DNA of 64,000 bases from Paenibacillus_Z sp042653205 (GCF_042653205.1 NZ_JBHSHY010000001.1:62001-126000); one strand, 5' to 3'; positions 9,280 through 17,743 are shown, numbered from the stretch's first letter. Notes: generated from the letters alone by a model not told the origin. Translations and numbers: made by a program.

Positions 9280-9322
9280 GAATGCGCAGCCCCATTCAAG
9301 CATTGAAGGAGGAATCTCGCGC

Positions 9323-9643
9323 ATGAGTCCGATACCGCGAGCGGAAAGCGTGAACCAATTAAACGAGCTGACGCGGGAAGGCGTCGTGCTGGTCGATTAC
9401 GGCGCGCCGTGGTGCCAGCCCTGCAGAACGCTGGAGCCGATTCTCAGGGAGCTGGGCGAAGAGCTGGCAGGCTCGGCCCGCATCGTCTACGTCGACTGCG
9501 ACGCGCTGCCGGACGCCGCGGCCGCGGCCGGCGTGATGGGCACGCCGACGGTCGTCGTCTACAAAGACGGCCAGCCGATGGAGAAGCTGGTCGGCCTCCG
9601 GTCCAAGGCCGCGTACCGATTGGCGGCGGAGAAGCATCTGTGA
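9323..9643 (+). CDS. Thioredoxin-like protein with a WCQPC active site
   Basis: Cytoplasmic dithiol-disulfide oxidoreductase fold, 106 aa, with redox motif W30-C31-Q-P-C34 in place of the usual WCGPC. It also has the cis-proline motif GTPT followed by VVVYKDGQ and the conserved VDYGAPW strand. The Gly-to-Gln change next to the nucleophilic Cys is expected to shift the redox potential, so this is probably an auxiliary thioredoxin rather than the main TrxA. Start chosen at 9323, with GAAGGAGG 10 bp upstream. Divergent from thpR, converging on lspA. Confidence 0.88.
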   Translation: MSPIPRAESVNQLNELTREGVVLVDYGAPWCQPCRTLEPILRELGEELAGSARIVYVDCDALPDAAAAAGVMGTPTVVVYKDGQPMEKLVGLRSKAAYRLAAEKHL

Positions 9644-9711
9644 CCGTTCGCCGCCGCCCCGTTCTTGGCGCCGCCGAGTAACCCGCAGGCATCCGCAGGC
9701 CCGATCGTGAG

Positions 9712-9757
9712 GCAAGGGGCTGTCCCGAAGCGAATCGCTTCCGGGACAGCCCCTTGC
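9712..9757. terminator. Bidirectional terminator between trx-like gene and lspA
   Basis: Arms 9712-9732 and 9736-9757 pair over 21 bp with a single bulged C and an AAT loop. It sits exactly between two convergent genes. Confidence 0.7.
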
Positions 9758-9784
9758 GCCGCCTTAGGCCGGCGTTCGGCCGAT

Positions 9785-10246
9785 TCACGACGCGACGCCG
9801 TCGTTCTTGGGCTTGCGCAGGAGCAGGAGCTGCTGCAGCAGGACGGCGACGATGCCCGCGTTGATGCACAGGTCCGCGATGTTCAGGATGCCGTCGCCCG
9901 ACCCGAAGACGAGGAAATCCGTAACCTTGCCGAATAGCAGCCGCTCGGCGCCATTGCCCGCGGCGCCGGCGACGAGCAGGGCGAGGCCGGCATCCGTCAG
10001 GCGGCTGCTGCTGCCCTTCGTCCTGCGGTAGTAGAGGACGAGGACGATGAAGAGGACGGCGACGACGCCGAAGAGCCGCCCGTAGCCTTGAAACGAGCTC
10101 CGCGCCGCGCCGGAATTTTGGTAGTACGTGAAGTGCAGCAGGCCGTCCAGGAACGGACGGCTGTCGCCGACGCTCATCGTCGACGCCACGATCCGTTTCG
10201 CCGCGAGGTCGACCGCGGTCATCAGCAGGGCGATCCAATAGAACAT
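9785..10246 (-). CDS. lspA: Divergent lipoprotein signal peptidase (LspA)
   Basis: Membrane aspartyl protease that cleaves the signal peptide of diacylglyceryl-prolipoproteins. 153 aa, four hydrophobic helices. The two catalytic aspartates are present: D110 in GKVTDFL and D125 in LNIADLCINAG. YYQNSGAA matches the N-x-G-A-A box but is followed by R instead of F, and the usual G-N-x-x-D-R appears as AGNGAER. It stands alone, not next to ileS or rluD-type genes where the main copy usually lies, so it may be a second LspA. Start at 10246 with GGTGA 8 bp upstream; a GTG at 10258 is an alternative. Confidence 0.8.
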   Translation of the reverse strand: MFYWIALLMTAVDLAAKRIVASTMSVGDSRPFLDGLLHFTYYQNSGAARSSFQGYGRLFGVVAVLFIVLVLYYRRTKGSSSRLTDAGLALLVAGAAGNGAERLLFGKVTDFLVFGSGDGILNIADLCINAGIVAVLLQQLLLLRKPKNDGVAS

Positions 10247-10458
10247 GTCCGGCTTCACCGACCTTTCGTTCGCATACGTCCAGCATACCCCGGGTTTGCC
10301 CCTCCGCACAACCCGGCCGGCCGCCGTCAAGCCGACCTCCACGATTTTTCCCCGCGAATGACGCAACTTTTCAGGCATGGAAGCGTTTTATTAGTTGTAA
10401 AATAGTACCAAACACAAGAGCCAAGCCTATCGAGCCCATTAAGAGGAGGAAGTGTCTC

Positions 10459-11208
10459 ATGCAACTGTCGTTCGAGCAAAAATCCGCCATGCTGGAGCAT
10501 GGCTATGTGCACGTCCCCGGCGTCGTGCCGAAGATCATGGTCGACCGGGCGATGCGCCACATCAACCATTCGGTCGGCCAAGGGATGGATCCGGAGCGGA
10601 TGACGATCTTCCGCGCCCAGTCGTACTGCCCGGAATTGCAGAACAAGCCGCCGATCGCGGACTTGTTCAACGCGACGCCGGTCAAATCGCTGGTCGAGGA
10701 TTTGATCGGCGAAGGCCAGGCGCTGCCGGTCAGAGACGGCCAGATCGCGCTGCGCTTCCCGTCGCTGCAGGATCCGCCGCCGCCGCCGGGCATTCATCTG
10801 GACGGCATGTATACGCCGACGAACGGCATGAAGGAAGGGACGATCGGCAATTTCACGATGCTCGTCGGTGTGCTGCTCAGCCCGGTCCGGGAGGACTACG
10901 CGGGGAACTTCACCGTCTGGCCGGGCACGCACCGCCTCTACGAAGCGTACTTCAAGGAGCACGGTCCCGAATCGCTGCTGAACGGCATGCCTCCGGTCGA
11001 CCTGCCGGCGCCCGTGCAGACGCGCGGGGAGCCCGGCGACGTGTTCCTGGTCCATTACCAGATCGGGCACGGCGTCGCGCCGAACGTCTCGCCGCTGCCG
11101 AGGTACGCGATCTTCTTCCGCGTCAAGCACGTGGATCATCACCTGGATTGGAAGGCGCCGATGCGGGACATCTGGCTGCACTGGCCGGGCATTCGCGCCA
11201 TCCGGTGA
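10459..11208 (+). CDS. Phytanoyl-CoA dioxygenase (PhyH) family protein 1
   Basis: Fe(II)/2-oxoglutarate-dependent oxygenase fold, 249 aa. The metal triad appears as H113-x-D115 (IHLDGMYTP) and H204 (QIGHGVAP). The 2-oxoglutarate-binding arginine is probably R215 (LPRYAIFFR). The stretch GNFTVWPGTHRLYEAYF matches the strand before the distal histidine in PhyH proteins. GAGGAGGAAG precedes the ATG. Substrate unknown. It is monocistronic between convergent lspA and the nucleoside hydrolase, and is the first of four PhyH members in the window. Confidence 0.85.
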   Translation: MQLSFEQKSAMLEHGYVHVPGVVPKIMVDRAMRHINHSVGQGMDPERMTIFRAQSYCPELQNKPPIADLFNATPVKSLVEDLIGEGQALPVRDGQIALRFPSLQDPPPPPGIHLDGMYTPTNGMKEGTIGNFTMLVGVLLSPVREDYAGNFTVWPGTHRLYEAYFKEHGPESLLNGMPPVDLPAPVQTRGEPGDVFLVHYQIGHGVAPNVSPLPRYAIFFRVKHVDHHLDWKAPMRDIWLHWPGIRAIR

Positions 11209-11217
11209 CGGTCGGTT

Positions 11218-11247
11218 TTGCCAGCGAGCCCGCTCGCGCCGTATAAT
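11218..11247 (+). promoter_or_regulatory. Sigma-A-type promoter of the nucleoside hydrolase gene
   Basis: TTGCCA (11218-11223), 18-bp spacer, TATAAT (11242-11247), about 54 bp before the start codon. Confidence 0.65.
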
Positions 11248-11300
11248 CGAAGGGATGGGCGCCCGCCCGATTCCAACGAAGAAAGAGTGAACCCCACATC

Positions 11301-12245
11301 ATGACGATCCCAAAATTCATCATCGACGCCGATACGGGTATCGACGACGCCTTGGCGATTCTATACGGCTTAAAGTCGGACAAAGCCGACATCGTCGGCA
11401 TTACGACCGTCTTCGGCAACATTCCCGTCGAGCAAGCGACGGAGAACACGCTCCGCATCGTGAAGCTGGCCGGATTCGAGCACCGCGTCCCCGTCAGCAT
11501 GGGAGCCGCTCGTCCGCTCGTCCGCCATGCGGAATTCGCGACGCGGGTGCACGGCGGCAACGGTATCGGCGACGTCGAGCTCCCGCCGTCGTCCCAGCTG
11601 CCGGCCGCGGAGCCGGCGGACGCGTTCATCGTCCGTATGGCCGAGGAGCTCGGCGGCGAATTGTCGCTCGTGACGCTCGGACGGCTGACCAACGTCGCGC
11701 ATGCGCTGCGCAGAGACCCCGGGCTGCCGGATAAGATCAAGCACGTCTACGTCATGGGCGGTGCCGTCCGCGTGCCCGGCAACGTCACGCCGGTCGCCGA
11801 AGCGAACATATGGGGCGATCCGGACGCCGCGGATCTCGTCTTCCGCTCGGGCCTCGCCGTTACGCTGATCGGCCTCGACGTGACGCTCCGCGCGCGCCTG
11901 CACCAGCATCAGCTGGACGCGCTGCGCGTGAACTGCAGGCCCGAGAACCGCGAGATCGCCGACTTCATCGACCGTTCGATGCAATTTTACTTCCGATTCT
12001 ACCGCGAATCGAACGGGTTCGAGGCGTGCGCGCCGCTGCATGATCCGCTGACGATGCTGGCGGCCGTCGAACCGGGCATCGTGCATGCCGAGACGATGCG
12101 CCTGTCGGTCGAATGCGGCGGCACGCACTGCCTCGGCATGACCGTCGCGGACCTGCGGCACCGCGCCGCCGTCGGCCATCCCGTGCAGGTCGGAGTCGAG
12201 GTGGACGCGGCAGCGGCCGTGGACAAGCTGCTCGCCGTGTTTTGA
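11301..12245 (+). CDS. Inosine/uridine-preferring nucleoside hydrolase family protein
   Basis: Hydrolyses the N-glycosidic bond of ribonucleosides for base and ribose salvage. 314 aa with the calcium/ribose-binding N-terminus IIDADTGIDDALAI (family D-T-D-x-G-x-D-D). Also present are VHGGNGIGDVELP, VTLGRLTNVA, HVYVMGGAV and ANIWGDPDAA, and the C-terminal HDPLTMLAAVEPG that supplies the last metal aspartate. Weak ribosome site (AAAGAGTGA). Base specificity cannot be read from the sequence. Confidence 0.92.
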   Translation: MTIPKFIIDADTGIDDALAILYGLKSDKADIVGITTVFGNIPVEQATENTLRIVKLAGFEHRVPVSMGAARPLVRHAEFATRVHGGNGIGDVELPPSSQLPAAEPADAFIVRMAEELGGELSLVTLGRLTNVAHALRRDPGLPDKIKHVYVMGGAVRVPGNVTPVAEANIWGDPDAADLVFRSGLAVTLIGLDVTLRARLHQHQLDALRVNCRPENREIADFIDRSMQFYFRFYRESNGFEACAPLHDPLTMLAAVEPGIVHAETMRLSVECGGTHCLGMTVADLRHRAAVGHPVQVGVEVDAAAAVDKLLAVF

Positions 12246-12287
12246 GCCCGCCCTTAGGCCACCAAAGCGGTAAGATAGTTAGATGAT

Positions 12288-12299
12288 GATCGTACGATC
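12288..12299. promoter_or_regulatory. Palindrome GATCGTACGATC at the -35 region of the next gene
   Basis: Perfect 12-bp palindrome ending 13 bp before an extended -10 element (TGGTATACT; TATACT at 12313-12318). There is no good -35 hexamer, so it could be an operator or activator site. Confidence 0.4.
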
Positions 12300-12364
12300 C
12301 GCCGTTTTATGGTATACTGGATAAGCATACGGAGTCCAGACGATAGAGAATGGGAGAGGATAAC

Positions 12365-12583
12365 ATGACACGGTTCCTGTTTGAATACGAAGTGCCGTCG
12401 ACGGGCAAGAAGGCGACGTTCAGCTGGGTCGGCAAGTCCGAAGAAGAAGCGCGCGCGGCGGTGCACGCGAAGGCAGCCGATTTCGAGTTCATGGAATTGT
12501 CCGACATCGTCGTCGGCAAGCTGCTCGAAGCCAAAGAAACGACCGGCAATCAATACTACGAATGCGAAGGCTGCAGCGCCTAA
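12365..12583 (+). CDS. Small hypothetical protein with C-terminal Cys pair
   Basis: 72 aa, no membrane segment; begins MTRFLFEYEVPSTGKKATFSWVGKSEEEAR and ends YYECEGCSA, a possible C-x2-C metal or redox pair at the extreme C-terminus. GGGAGAGGA is 4-6 bp before the ATG. An extended -10 promoter lies upstream and an intrinsic terminator downstream, so it is an independent transcript. The alternation of basic, hydrophobic and acidic residues suggests a small alpha/beta fold. Family not recognised. Confidence 0.72.
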   Translation: MTRFLFEYEVPSTGKKATFSWVGKSEEEARAAVHAKAADFEFMELSDIVVGKLLEAKETTGNQYYECEGCSA

Positions 12584-12615
12584 GCGTTCCAAGCGCGCTT
12601 AACGCGCCGCACGAA

Positions 12616-12642
12616 GAAAGCCCTGGCGACAGGGCTTTTTTT
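12616..12642 (+). terminator. Intrinsic terminator of the 72-aa protein gene
   Basis: AAAGCCCTG / CAGGGCTTT stem followed by a run of seven T. Confidence 0.9.
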
Positions 12643-12724
12643 GCGTGCTCCGAGCCGTTCGGCATACGTCCGAAGACGCGGCGAGGATGCGGCATTCTGG
12701 CAAATTCCGAGTCTTCATCCAAGA

Positions 12725-12757
12725 TGTAACGGGTTACAAGACGGGCGAAACGGGTTA
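12725..12757. promoter_or_regulatory. Inverted plus direct repeat upstream of the 3D-domain gene
   Basis: TGTAACGGGTTACA (12725-12738) is an inverted repeat with 6-bp arms. AACGGGTTA recurs at 12728-12736 and 12749-12757, exactly 21 bp (two helical turns) apart. This looks like a regulator-binding array. The arm TGTAAC also fits one half of the WalR box, a regulator of cell-wall 3D-domain genes such as yocH in Bacillus, but the direct-repeat spacing of that box is not met. Confidence 0.4.
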
Positions 12758-12852
12758 TAAAGGGGAATGCGTATGCGAAACCGAAGGCAAGGTTTGGCAC
12801 AGCCCTTACAGATCGCCACGATACGTACTTTAGATTGGAGGAATTCTCGCTC

Positions 12853-13380
12853 ATGATCGCAGCCAGAACCATCGCATGCAGCGCATTCGCGCTGATGCTG
12901 CTCATAATTTCACATTTTCCGGTGGCGGAAGAGGCGAGCGCGGTCGGCGCGCCGGCGACGCTGCCGGCAGCGCCGCTCTTCACGGCGTCGCTCGCCAAGT
13001 CGCTGACCGTTCCGAACCTTGAACAAGCCCGCGCGTCCGCGCACCAGGCGAAATCAAAGCAGGCCGTTAAACGCGCCGCCAAGCCGTCCGGCACGAAGCG
13101 CCATTTCGAAGTGACCGCGTATACGGTCGGCGACGATTTCACGCCGTCGCACGGCATTACGGCCAGCGGCGAGCGCGTCAAGGAAGGACGCACGCTAGCT
13201 TGTCCGAAATCGCTGCCCTTCGGCACGAAGGTATATTTGCCCGCCCTGGACCGCACGTATACGTGCACGGACCGCGGCGGTATGATCAAAGAGGGACATC
13301 TCGACATTTACATGGATTCGCTCAAGGAGGCGCTCCGCTTCGGACGCCGGCAAATGAAGGCCGTGTTATCCGCGGCCTGA
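12853..13380 (+). CDS. Exported 3D-domain protein (probable cell-wall lytic enzyme)
   Basis: 175 aa with an N-terminal signal segment (MIAARTIACSAFALMLLIISHF) and a Lys/Ala-rich linker. A C-terminal 3D (triple-aspartate) domain follows: VTAYTVGDDFTPSHGITASG, GRTLACPKSLPFGTKVYLP and TDRGGMIKEGHLDIYM. The domain occurs in MltA-type lytic transglycosylases and in Bacillus YocH/YuiC, where the aspartates are catalytic. It is probably secreted and acts on peptidoglycan. Start set at ATG 12853, with GGAGGA 10 bp upstream, rather than a TTG at 12835. Confidence 0.85.
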   Translation: MIAARTIACSAFALMLLIISHFPVAEEASAVGAPATLPAAPLFTASLAKSLTVPNLEQARASAHQAKSKQAVKRAAKPSGTKRHFEVTAYTVGDDFTPSHGITASGERVKEGRTLACPKSLPFGTKVYLPALDRTYTCTDRGGMIKEGHLDIYMDSLKEALRFGRRQMKAVLSAA

Positions 13381-13455
13381 CCCGCATACGCGCAGGCGAT
13401 CGATCAAGGCTTGTAAGATCGTGCCGGGGACCGTTAAGGCCCGCCGTCACTGACT

Positions 13456-13503
13456 GCAAAGGGCTGTTTCCGCGGACTCGTTCCGCCGGAAGCAGCCCTT
13501 TGC
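13456..13503 (+). terminator. Stem-loop after the 3D-domain gene
   Basis: GCAAAGGGCTG (13456-13466) pairs with 13493-13503, and inner bases also pair (TTCCG/CGGAA). No T tract follows. Confidence 0.55.
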
Positions 13504-13730
13504 CCGTTCGCGGACCAGCCATCCACCCTTTGTCGACTGAGAAGGCTGCCGTATGCGGCCGCATGGGCCGCTTCGGCTTACGGTTTCTTTACCCGCCCGG
13601 ACGACGGCGGAATCAGGCGGACCGTTCGGCGGGGCGACTGCGCGGACGGTGGGAAACGCGGCGCCGCCGGCGCAAGGGAGAGTGACGGAACCCCAACCTG
13701 GACATGCTATGCAATGAATTTCCGCCTAAA
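13504..13730. other. Intergenic region before speD
   Basis: Apart from the preceding stem-loop, this GC-rich stretch between the 3D-domain gene and speD shows no convincing gene, promoter or riboswitch. Confidence 0.4.
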
Positions 13731-13747
13731 GGAGGGATGGCGCGGCT

Positions 13748-14578
13748 ATGAAATCGGCCTCGAAAATCACCTTGCACGGCTTCAACAATTTGACCAAAAC
13801 GCTCAGCTTCAACTTGTACGACGTCTGTTATACCGGGACGAAGGACGAGCGCGAAGCCTATATCGCGTACATCGACGAGCAGTACAACGCCGACCGGCTG
13901 ACGCATATACTGAACACCGTCGCGGAGATCATCGGCGCGCATCCGCTCAACGTCGCCCAGCAGGATTACATCCCGCAGGGGGCCAGCGTCACGATGCTCG
14001 TCTCCGAAGGGCCAGTCGTCGAGGTGCCGCCTTCCAGCTACGAGGAATCGCCGGGCCCGCTGCCCGAGAACGTGGTCATCCAGCTGGACAAAAGCCATAT
14101 TACCGTTCATACATATCCTGAATATCATCCCGACGTCGAGATCAGCACGTTCCGGGCGGACATCGACGTCTCCACCTGCGGGGAAATTTCGCCGCTCAAG
14201 GCGCTCAACTATCTGATTCATTCGTTCGAGGCCGACATCATGACGCTCGACTACCGCGTGCGTGGCTTCACCCGAGACGTCAACGGCCGAAAGCTGTACA
14301 TCGACCACGACATCAGCTCCATCCAGAATTATATCCCGGACGACGTCGCGGAGGCGTACGACATGATCGACGTGAACGTGTACCAGGAGCATATCTTCCA
14401 TACGAAGTGCAAGCTGCGGGAGTTCGACTTGAATCAGTATCTGTTCGGTTATTCGAAGGACAAGCTCGATCCAAAGGAGCAGCGCGACATCGCGAACCGG
14501 CTCAAGGCGGAGATGGACGAGATCTTCTACGGCAAAAACATCCCCCGCCCCGAAGAGAGCCCGGGACGAAGACGGTGA
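13748..14578 (+). CDS. speD: S-adenosylmethionine decarboxylase proenzyme (SpeD, E. coli-type)
   Basis: Pyruvoyl enzyme that makes decarboxylated SAM, the aminopropyl donor for spermidine. 276 aa, the long bacterial class. The self-cleavage site is DKSHITVHTYPE, with S116 becoming the pyruvoyl group. STFRADIDVSTCGEISPL carries the catalytic Cys (C144), and the motifs RVRGFTRDVNGRKLYIDHDISSIQNYIP follow. The C-terminal tail PRPEESPGRRR is unconserved. AAAGGAGGG lies about 12 bp before the ATG. It has a strong terminator and no polyamine neighbour. Confidence 0.95.
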   Translation: MKSASKITLHGFNNLTKTLSFNLYDVCYTGTKDEREAYIAYIDEQYNADRLTHILNTVAEIIGAHPLNVAQQDYIPQGASVTMLVSEGPVVEVPPSSYEESPGPLPENVVIQLDKSHITVHTYPEYHPDVEISTFRADIDVSTCGEISPLKALNYLIHSFEADIMTLDYRVRGFTRDVNGRKLYIDHDISSIQNYIPDDVAEAYDMIDVNVYQEHIFHTKCKLREFDLNQYLFGYSKDKLDPKEQRDIANRLKAEMDEIFYGKNIPRPEESPGRRR

Positions 14579-14655
14579 AGCCGCCTAGCAAGCTGGTGTA
14601 AGGTAAGAAGGATACCGGCAAACGGAAAATGACAGTCGGCGGCCAACACGTTCAC

Positions 14656-14705
14656 AAAAAACGAAAAAGCAGCTCGGCCGGCCGAGCTGCTTTTTCGTTT
14701 TTTTT
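14656..14705. terminator. Strong bidirectional terminator between speD and spoVB
   Basis: About 21-bp stem (arms around 14656-14678 and 14681-14700) with A-rich 5' and T-rich 3' flanks, so it can act on both strands. Confidence 0.9.
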
Positions 14706-14731
14706 GCGTCTACCGCGCGGTGCGTCCGGGG

Positions 14732-16279
14732 CTACCAGGACACCGGCGCGCGGCGCACCTGCTTCCAGCGCCAAGCGTTCGTGAAGGTCAGCAGCGCGAG
14801 ATAGAGCGCCAGCGCGCCCGTGACCGAAGCCGTGACGCTCCAGAGCAGCGGCCAGCCCTCGCGAATGAGGAAGTCGAACGCCGCCCGGCCGCAGACGGCC
14901 ATGACCGACATGCAGAAGCCGACCTTGATGTACGGCTCGATCCGCCAGTAGAAGCCGATGCTGCCCGACACGGAGAAGAAGTTCAGCAGTGTCTGCATGA
15001 CGATGCCGACGCCGATCCCGACCGCGACGCCGGCGATGCCGAACTGGCTGCCGAAGACGAAGATCGACGCCGTCTTGAACGCCGTGGCCAGCACGAAGTT
15101 CCACAGCGCGGAGCCCGCGCGGCCGAGGCCGAGCAGAATCGCGTGCAGCGGCGCGTCGAAGTAGTGGAGGAAGAACATCGGCGCCAGGATTTTCAGCAGC
15201 AGCCCCGCGTCCGGCGCGTGATAGACGAGCGTCGTGAGCGGCGTGGCCCAGACGAACAGGATGACGGTCGCGGGCGCGCCGATGAGCAGCCCCATCCGAA
15301 GCGCTTGATCCATCCGCGTGTGCATGAGCATGCCCTGCTTGTTCACCGACGCTTCGCCGATCGCCGGGATGAGCGCGGTGGACAGCGAATGCGTGATGAA
15401 GCTCGGCATGAACAGCAGGGGGAACGCGTAGCCGGCCAGCAAGCCGAACTGCTTCGTGGCGGCCGCCGTGCCGATGCCGGCGAGCGCCAGGCTGCTCGTG
15501 ATGAGCAGCGGCTGGAAGGCGCCATAGATCGACGAGACGACGCCCTGCCCGGTGGTCGGCAGGCCGATCTTCAGCAGCTCGGAGAACGTAGGCCTGCCGT
15601 GCCGAAGATGCTTCGACCACGTCTCGCCCGGTTCCTTCGCTTCGCCGTGCAGCTTGTAGCTGAGCCCGAGGAACAGCAGGCTGATCGCTTCGCTGACGAC
15701 GGAGGCGGCCATGGCGCCGGCAGCCGCGTATGCTACGCCGTACGGCATTAGCAGATGCACGAGCGCGAGCACGCAGGCGATCTGCACCGTATGCTCGAGC
15801 ACGTCGGAGGCGGCGATCGTCTTCATGCGCTGCATGCCGCGAAAGTAGCCCTTCAGCACGGCGGAGACGGCGACGATCGGGGCGATCGGCGTAATCGCGA
15901 GCATGGCGTAATACGCCCGCTGATCGCTCAGCAGCAGCTTGGCGATCCATTCGGAGCCGAGCAGCGAGGCAGTCGTCAGCGTGACGCTCAGAATGCCGGT
16001 GACGGCCAGCGACACATGCAGGATGCGCCGCACCTTCGCCCGCTCGCCGCGGGCGTTGGCCTCCGCGACCAGCTTGGAGATCGCGACCGGCAGGCCGAGC
16101 TCCGTGATCGTGATGACGAGCGGCACGAGGGGATGCGCCATCATCAGGATGCCGATGCCCTCCGCGCCGAGCACGCGGGCGACGAACATGCCGCTGATGA
16201 AGCCCAGGATCCGGTTCACGAAGGCCGCGACGGACAAGACGAGCGTGCCTCGCATGAACGACTGTTCCGGTTTTGCCAT
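14732..16279 (-). CDS. spoVB: SpoVB/MurJ-like flippase of the MOP superfamily
   Basis: Polytopic membrane protein of 515 aa with about 14 hydrophobic helices; the family flips lipid-linked saccharides, and SpoVB is needed for spore cortex peptidoglycan. The N-terminus (FMRGTLVLSVAAFVNRILGF, GLPVAISKLVAEANARG) and YYAMLAITPIAPIVAVSAVLKGYFRGMQ match the SpoVB subgroup as I know it. Start set at 16279 with GGGAGG 10 bp upstream; the longer frame to 16462 is Arg/Pro-rich and not membrane-like. It converges on speD. Another polysaccharide flippase of the same family is the main alternative. Confidence 0.8.
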   Translation of the reverse strand: MAKPEQSFMRGTLVLSVAAFVNRILGFISGMFVARVLGAEGIGILMMAHPLVPLVITITELGLPVAISKLVAEANARGERAKVRRILHVSLAVTGILSVTLTTASLLGSEWIAKLLLSDQRAYYAMLAITPIAPIVAVSAVLKGYFRGMQRMKTIAASDVLEHTVQIACVLALVHLLMPYGVAYAAAGAMAASVVSEAISLLFLGLSYKLHGEAKEPGETWSKHLRHGRPTFSELLKIGLPTTGQGVVSSIYGAFQPLLITSSLALAGIGTAAATKQFGLLAGYAFPLLFMPSFITHSLSTALIPAIGEASVNKQGMLMHTRMDQALRMGLLIGAPATVILFVWATPLTTLVYHAPDAGLLLKILAPMFFLHYFDAPLHAILLGLGRAGSALWNFVLATAFKTASIFVFGSQFGIAGVAVGIGVGIVMQTLLNFFSVSGSIGFYWRIEPYIKVGFCMSVMAVCGRAAFDFLIREGWPLLWSVTASVTGALALYLALLTFTNAWRWKQVRRAPVSW

Positions 16280-16416
16280 GATTTGGGTACCTCCCGATGC
16301 TCGAATACTTACATATGTATTCCGGCCGCGCGGCCGACATGCGAACAAGCTCGAAGCCCGGCCGAACGTCCCTGCCGCCGAAGCGCGCGGCCCGCGCCGA
16401 TGGGTACGCGCGGAGC

Positions 16417-16446
16417 TTGCCGGGGGAAGCGCCGTCGGGCCATAAT
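16417..16446 (+). promoter_or_regulatory. Promoter of the Gfo/Idh/MocA gene
   Basis: TTGCCG (16417-16422), 18 bp, CATAAT (16441-16446), about 42 bp before the start codon. Confidence 0.5.
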
Positions 16447-16488
16447 GGGAGCAGTTGCACATTCATGCAGACAGGACGGTGATCCCGG

Positions 16489-17559
16489 ATGAACGAATCC
16501 CGCAAGCTCAATGTAGGCGTGCTCGGCTGCGGGCCGATCTCGCAGGCGGCGCATCTGGAGGCGTGCGCGCGGGCGCGCAACGCGGAGTTGTACGCGATCT
16601 GCGACGTCGCCCCGGACTTGCTCGATAAAATGAACGCCAAATTCGCGCCTGAGCGCGCCTATTCCGATTACGGCGACATGCTCGCGGACCCGAACGTGGA
16701 CGCCGTCGTCATCGGCATCGCGGACCAATTTCACGTGCCGATGGCGGAGAAGGCGATCCGGGCCGGCAAGCACGTGCTGGTCGAGAAGCCGCTCGGCGTG
16801 ACGATCGAGGAATGCGAGGCGCTGGAAGCGCTCGTCCGTCGTTCGGGCCTCGTGCTGCAGGTCGGCAACATGAAGCGCTTCGACCCCGGCATTGCCTACG
16901 CGCGGCGCTTCATCCGGGAGGAGATGGGCGAGATGCTCGCCCTCAAGGCCTGGTATTGCGACTCGACGCACCGGTACGAGGTGACGGAGAACGTCATGCC
17001 CATGATTGCCGCAAGCGAAGCCGCCTTGCGGCCGGAGGGCAATCCGAAGCTGGACAAGCAGCGGTATTTCATGATGACCCACGGCAGCCATCTGGTGGAC
17101 ACGGCCCGGTTCCTGGGCGGGGAGATCGAGAGCGTCCAGGCTTGGCATACACAGCGGTTCGGCGCGTACAATTGGCTCTGCACGGTCGAATTCGCGAGCG
17201 GCATCGCCGGCCATCTCGACCTGACGGTCGCCGTCCGCATGGACTGGCACGAAGGCTTCGAAGTATACGGCGAGCATGGCAGCGTCATCGCCAAGACGTA
17301 CAACCCGTGGCTGTTCAAGGCAAGCGATGTAGAGGTGTTCTCCGCGCGGGACGGCGTCTACCGAAGGCCGCTCGGCGCGGACGCCCACTTCTACCGGCTG
17401 CAGCTGGAAGGCTTCGCGGACGCGATCCTAAGCGGCGCGCCGCAGATCGGCGCGACCGTCGCCGACGGGGTTCGCAGCATGCGCGCCATGGTCGCGATCG
17501 CGCGGTCGGCGGAGAGCGGGCGCAAGGTGCGGCTGGACGAAGCCGTCGGCGCCGTCTAG
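16489..17559 (+). CDS. Gfo/Idh/MocA-family NAD(P)-dependent dehydrogenase
   Basis: 356-aa oxidoreductase of the inositol dehydrogenase/glucose-fructose oxidoreductase family. The Rossmann N-terminus has GVLGCGPISQAAHLEA and AVVIGIADQFHVPMAEKAIRAGKHVLVEKPLG, with the conserved EKP lysine. The C-terminal alpha/beta domain carries THGSHLVDTARFLGG, with the catalytic-type histidine, and a late DWHEGFEVYGEHGS. Substrate likely a sugar or cyclitol. It stands alone between divergent spoVB and the MerR gene, so context does not fix the substrate. Confidence 0.88.
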   Translation: MNESRKLNVGVLGCGPISQAAHLEACARARNAELYAICDVAPDLLDKMNAKFAPERAYSDYGDMLADPNVDAVVIGIADQFHVPMAEKAIRAGKHVLVEKPLGVTIEECEALEALVRRSGLVLQVGNMKRFDPGIAYARRFIREEMGEMLALKAWYCDSTHRYEVTENVMPMIAASEAALRPEGNPKLDKQRYFMMTHGSHLVDTARFLGGEIESVQAWHTQRFGAYNWLCTVEFASGIAGHLDLTVAVRMDWHEGFEVYGEHGSVIAKTYNPWLFKASDVEVFSARDGVYRRPLGADAHFYRLQLEGFADAILSGAPQIGATVADGVRSMRAMVAIARSAESGRKVRLDEAVGAV

Positions 17560-17678
17560 GGCTGGCGGATCCGGCCGGCTTCCGGCGCTGGCGCGTCCCG
17601 GTCGCGCGTCCCGGTCGTGAGTCCAGGCAGCGAACCGCGAATCGCCGGCCGTTCGAAGATCGCACGGCGCGTTCACGC

Positions 17679-17710
17679 TTGACCCTCGCATCGGTGTCAG
17701 GGTGTATAAT
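17679..17710 (+). promoter_or_regulatory. MerR-type promoter with 20-bp spacer and internal dyad operator
   Basis: TTGACC (17679-17684) and TATAAT (17705-17710) are separated by 20 bp, the overlong spacer typical of MerR-activated promoters. The spacer region contains the dyad ACCCT (17682-17686) / AGGGT (17699-17703). It drives the merR-like gene at 17744, so autoregulation is expected. Confidence 0.8.
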
Positions 17711-17743
17711 GAAACCAACCATGCGGAAGGAGGGGACGACGGA

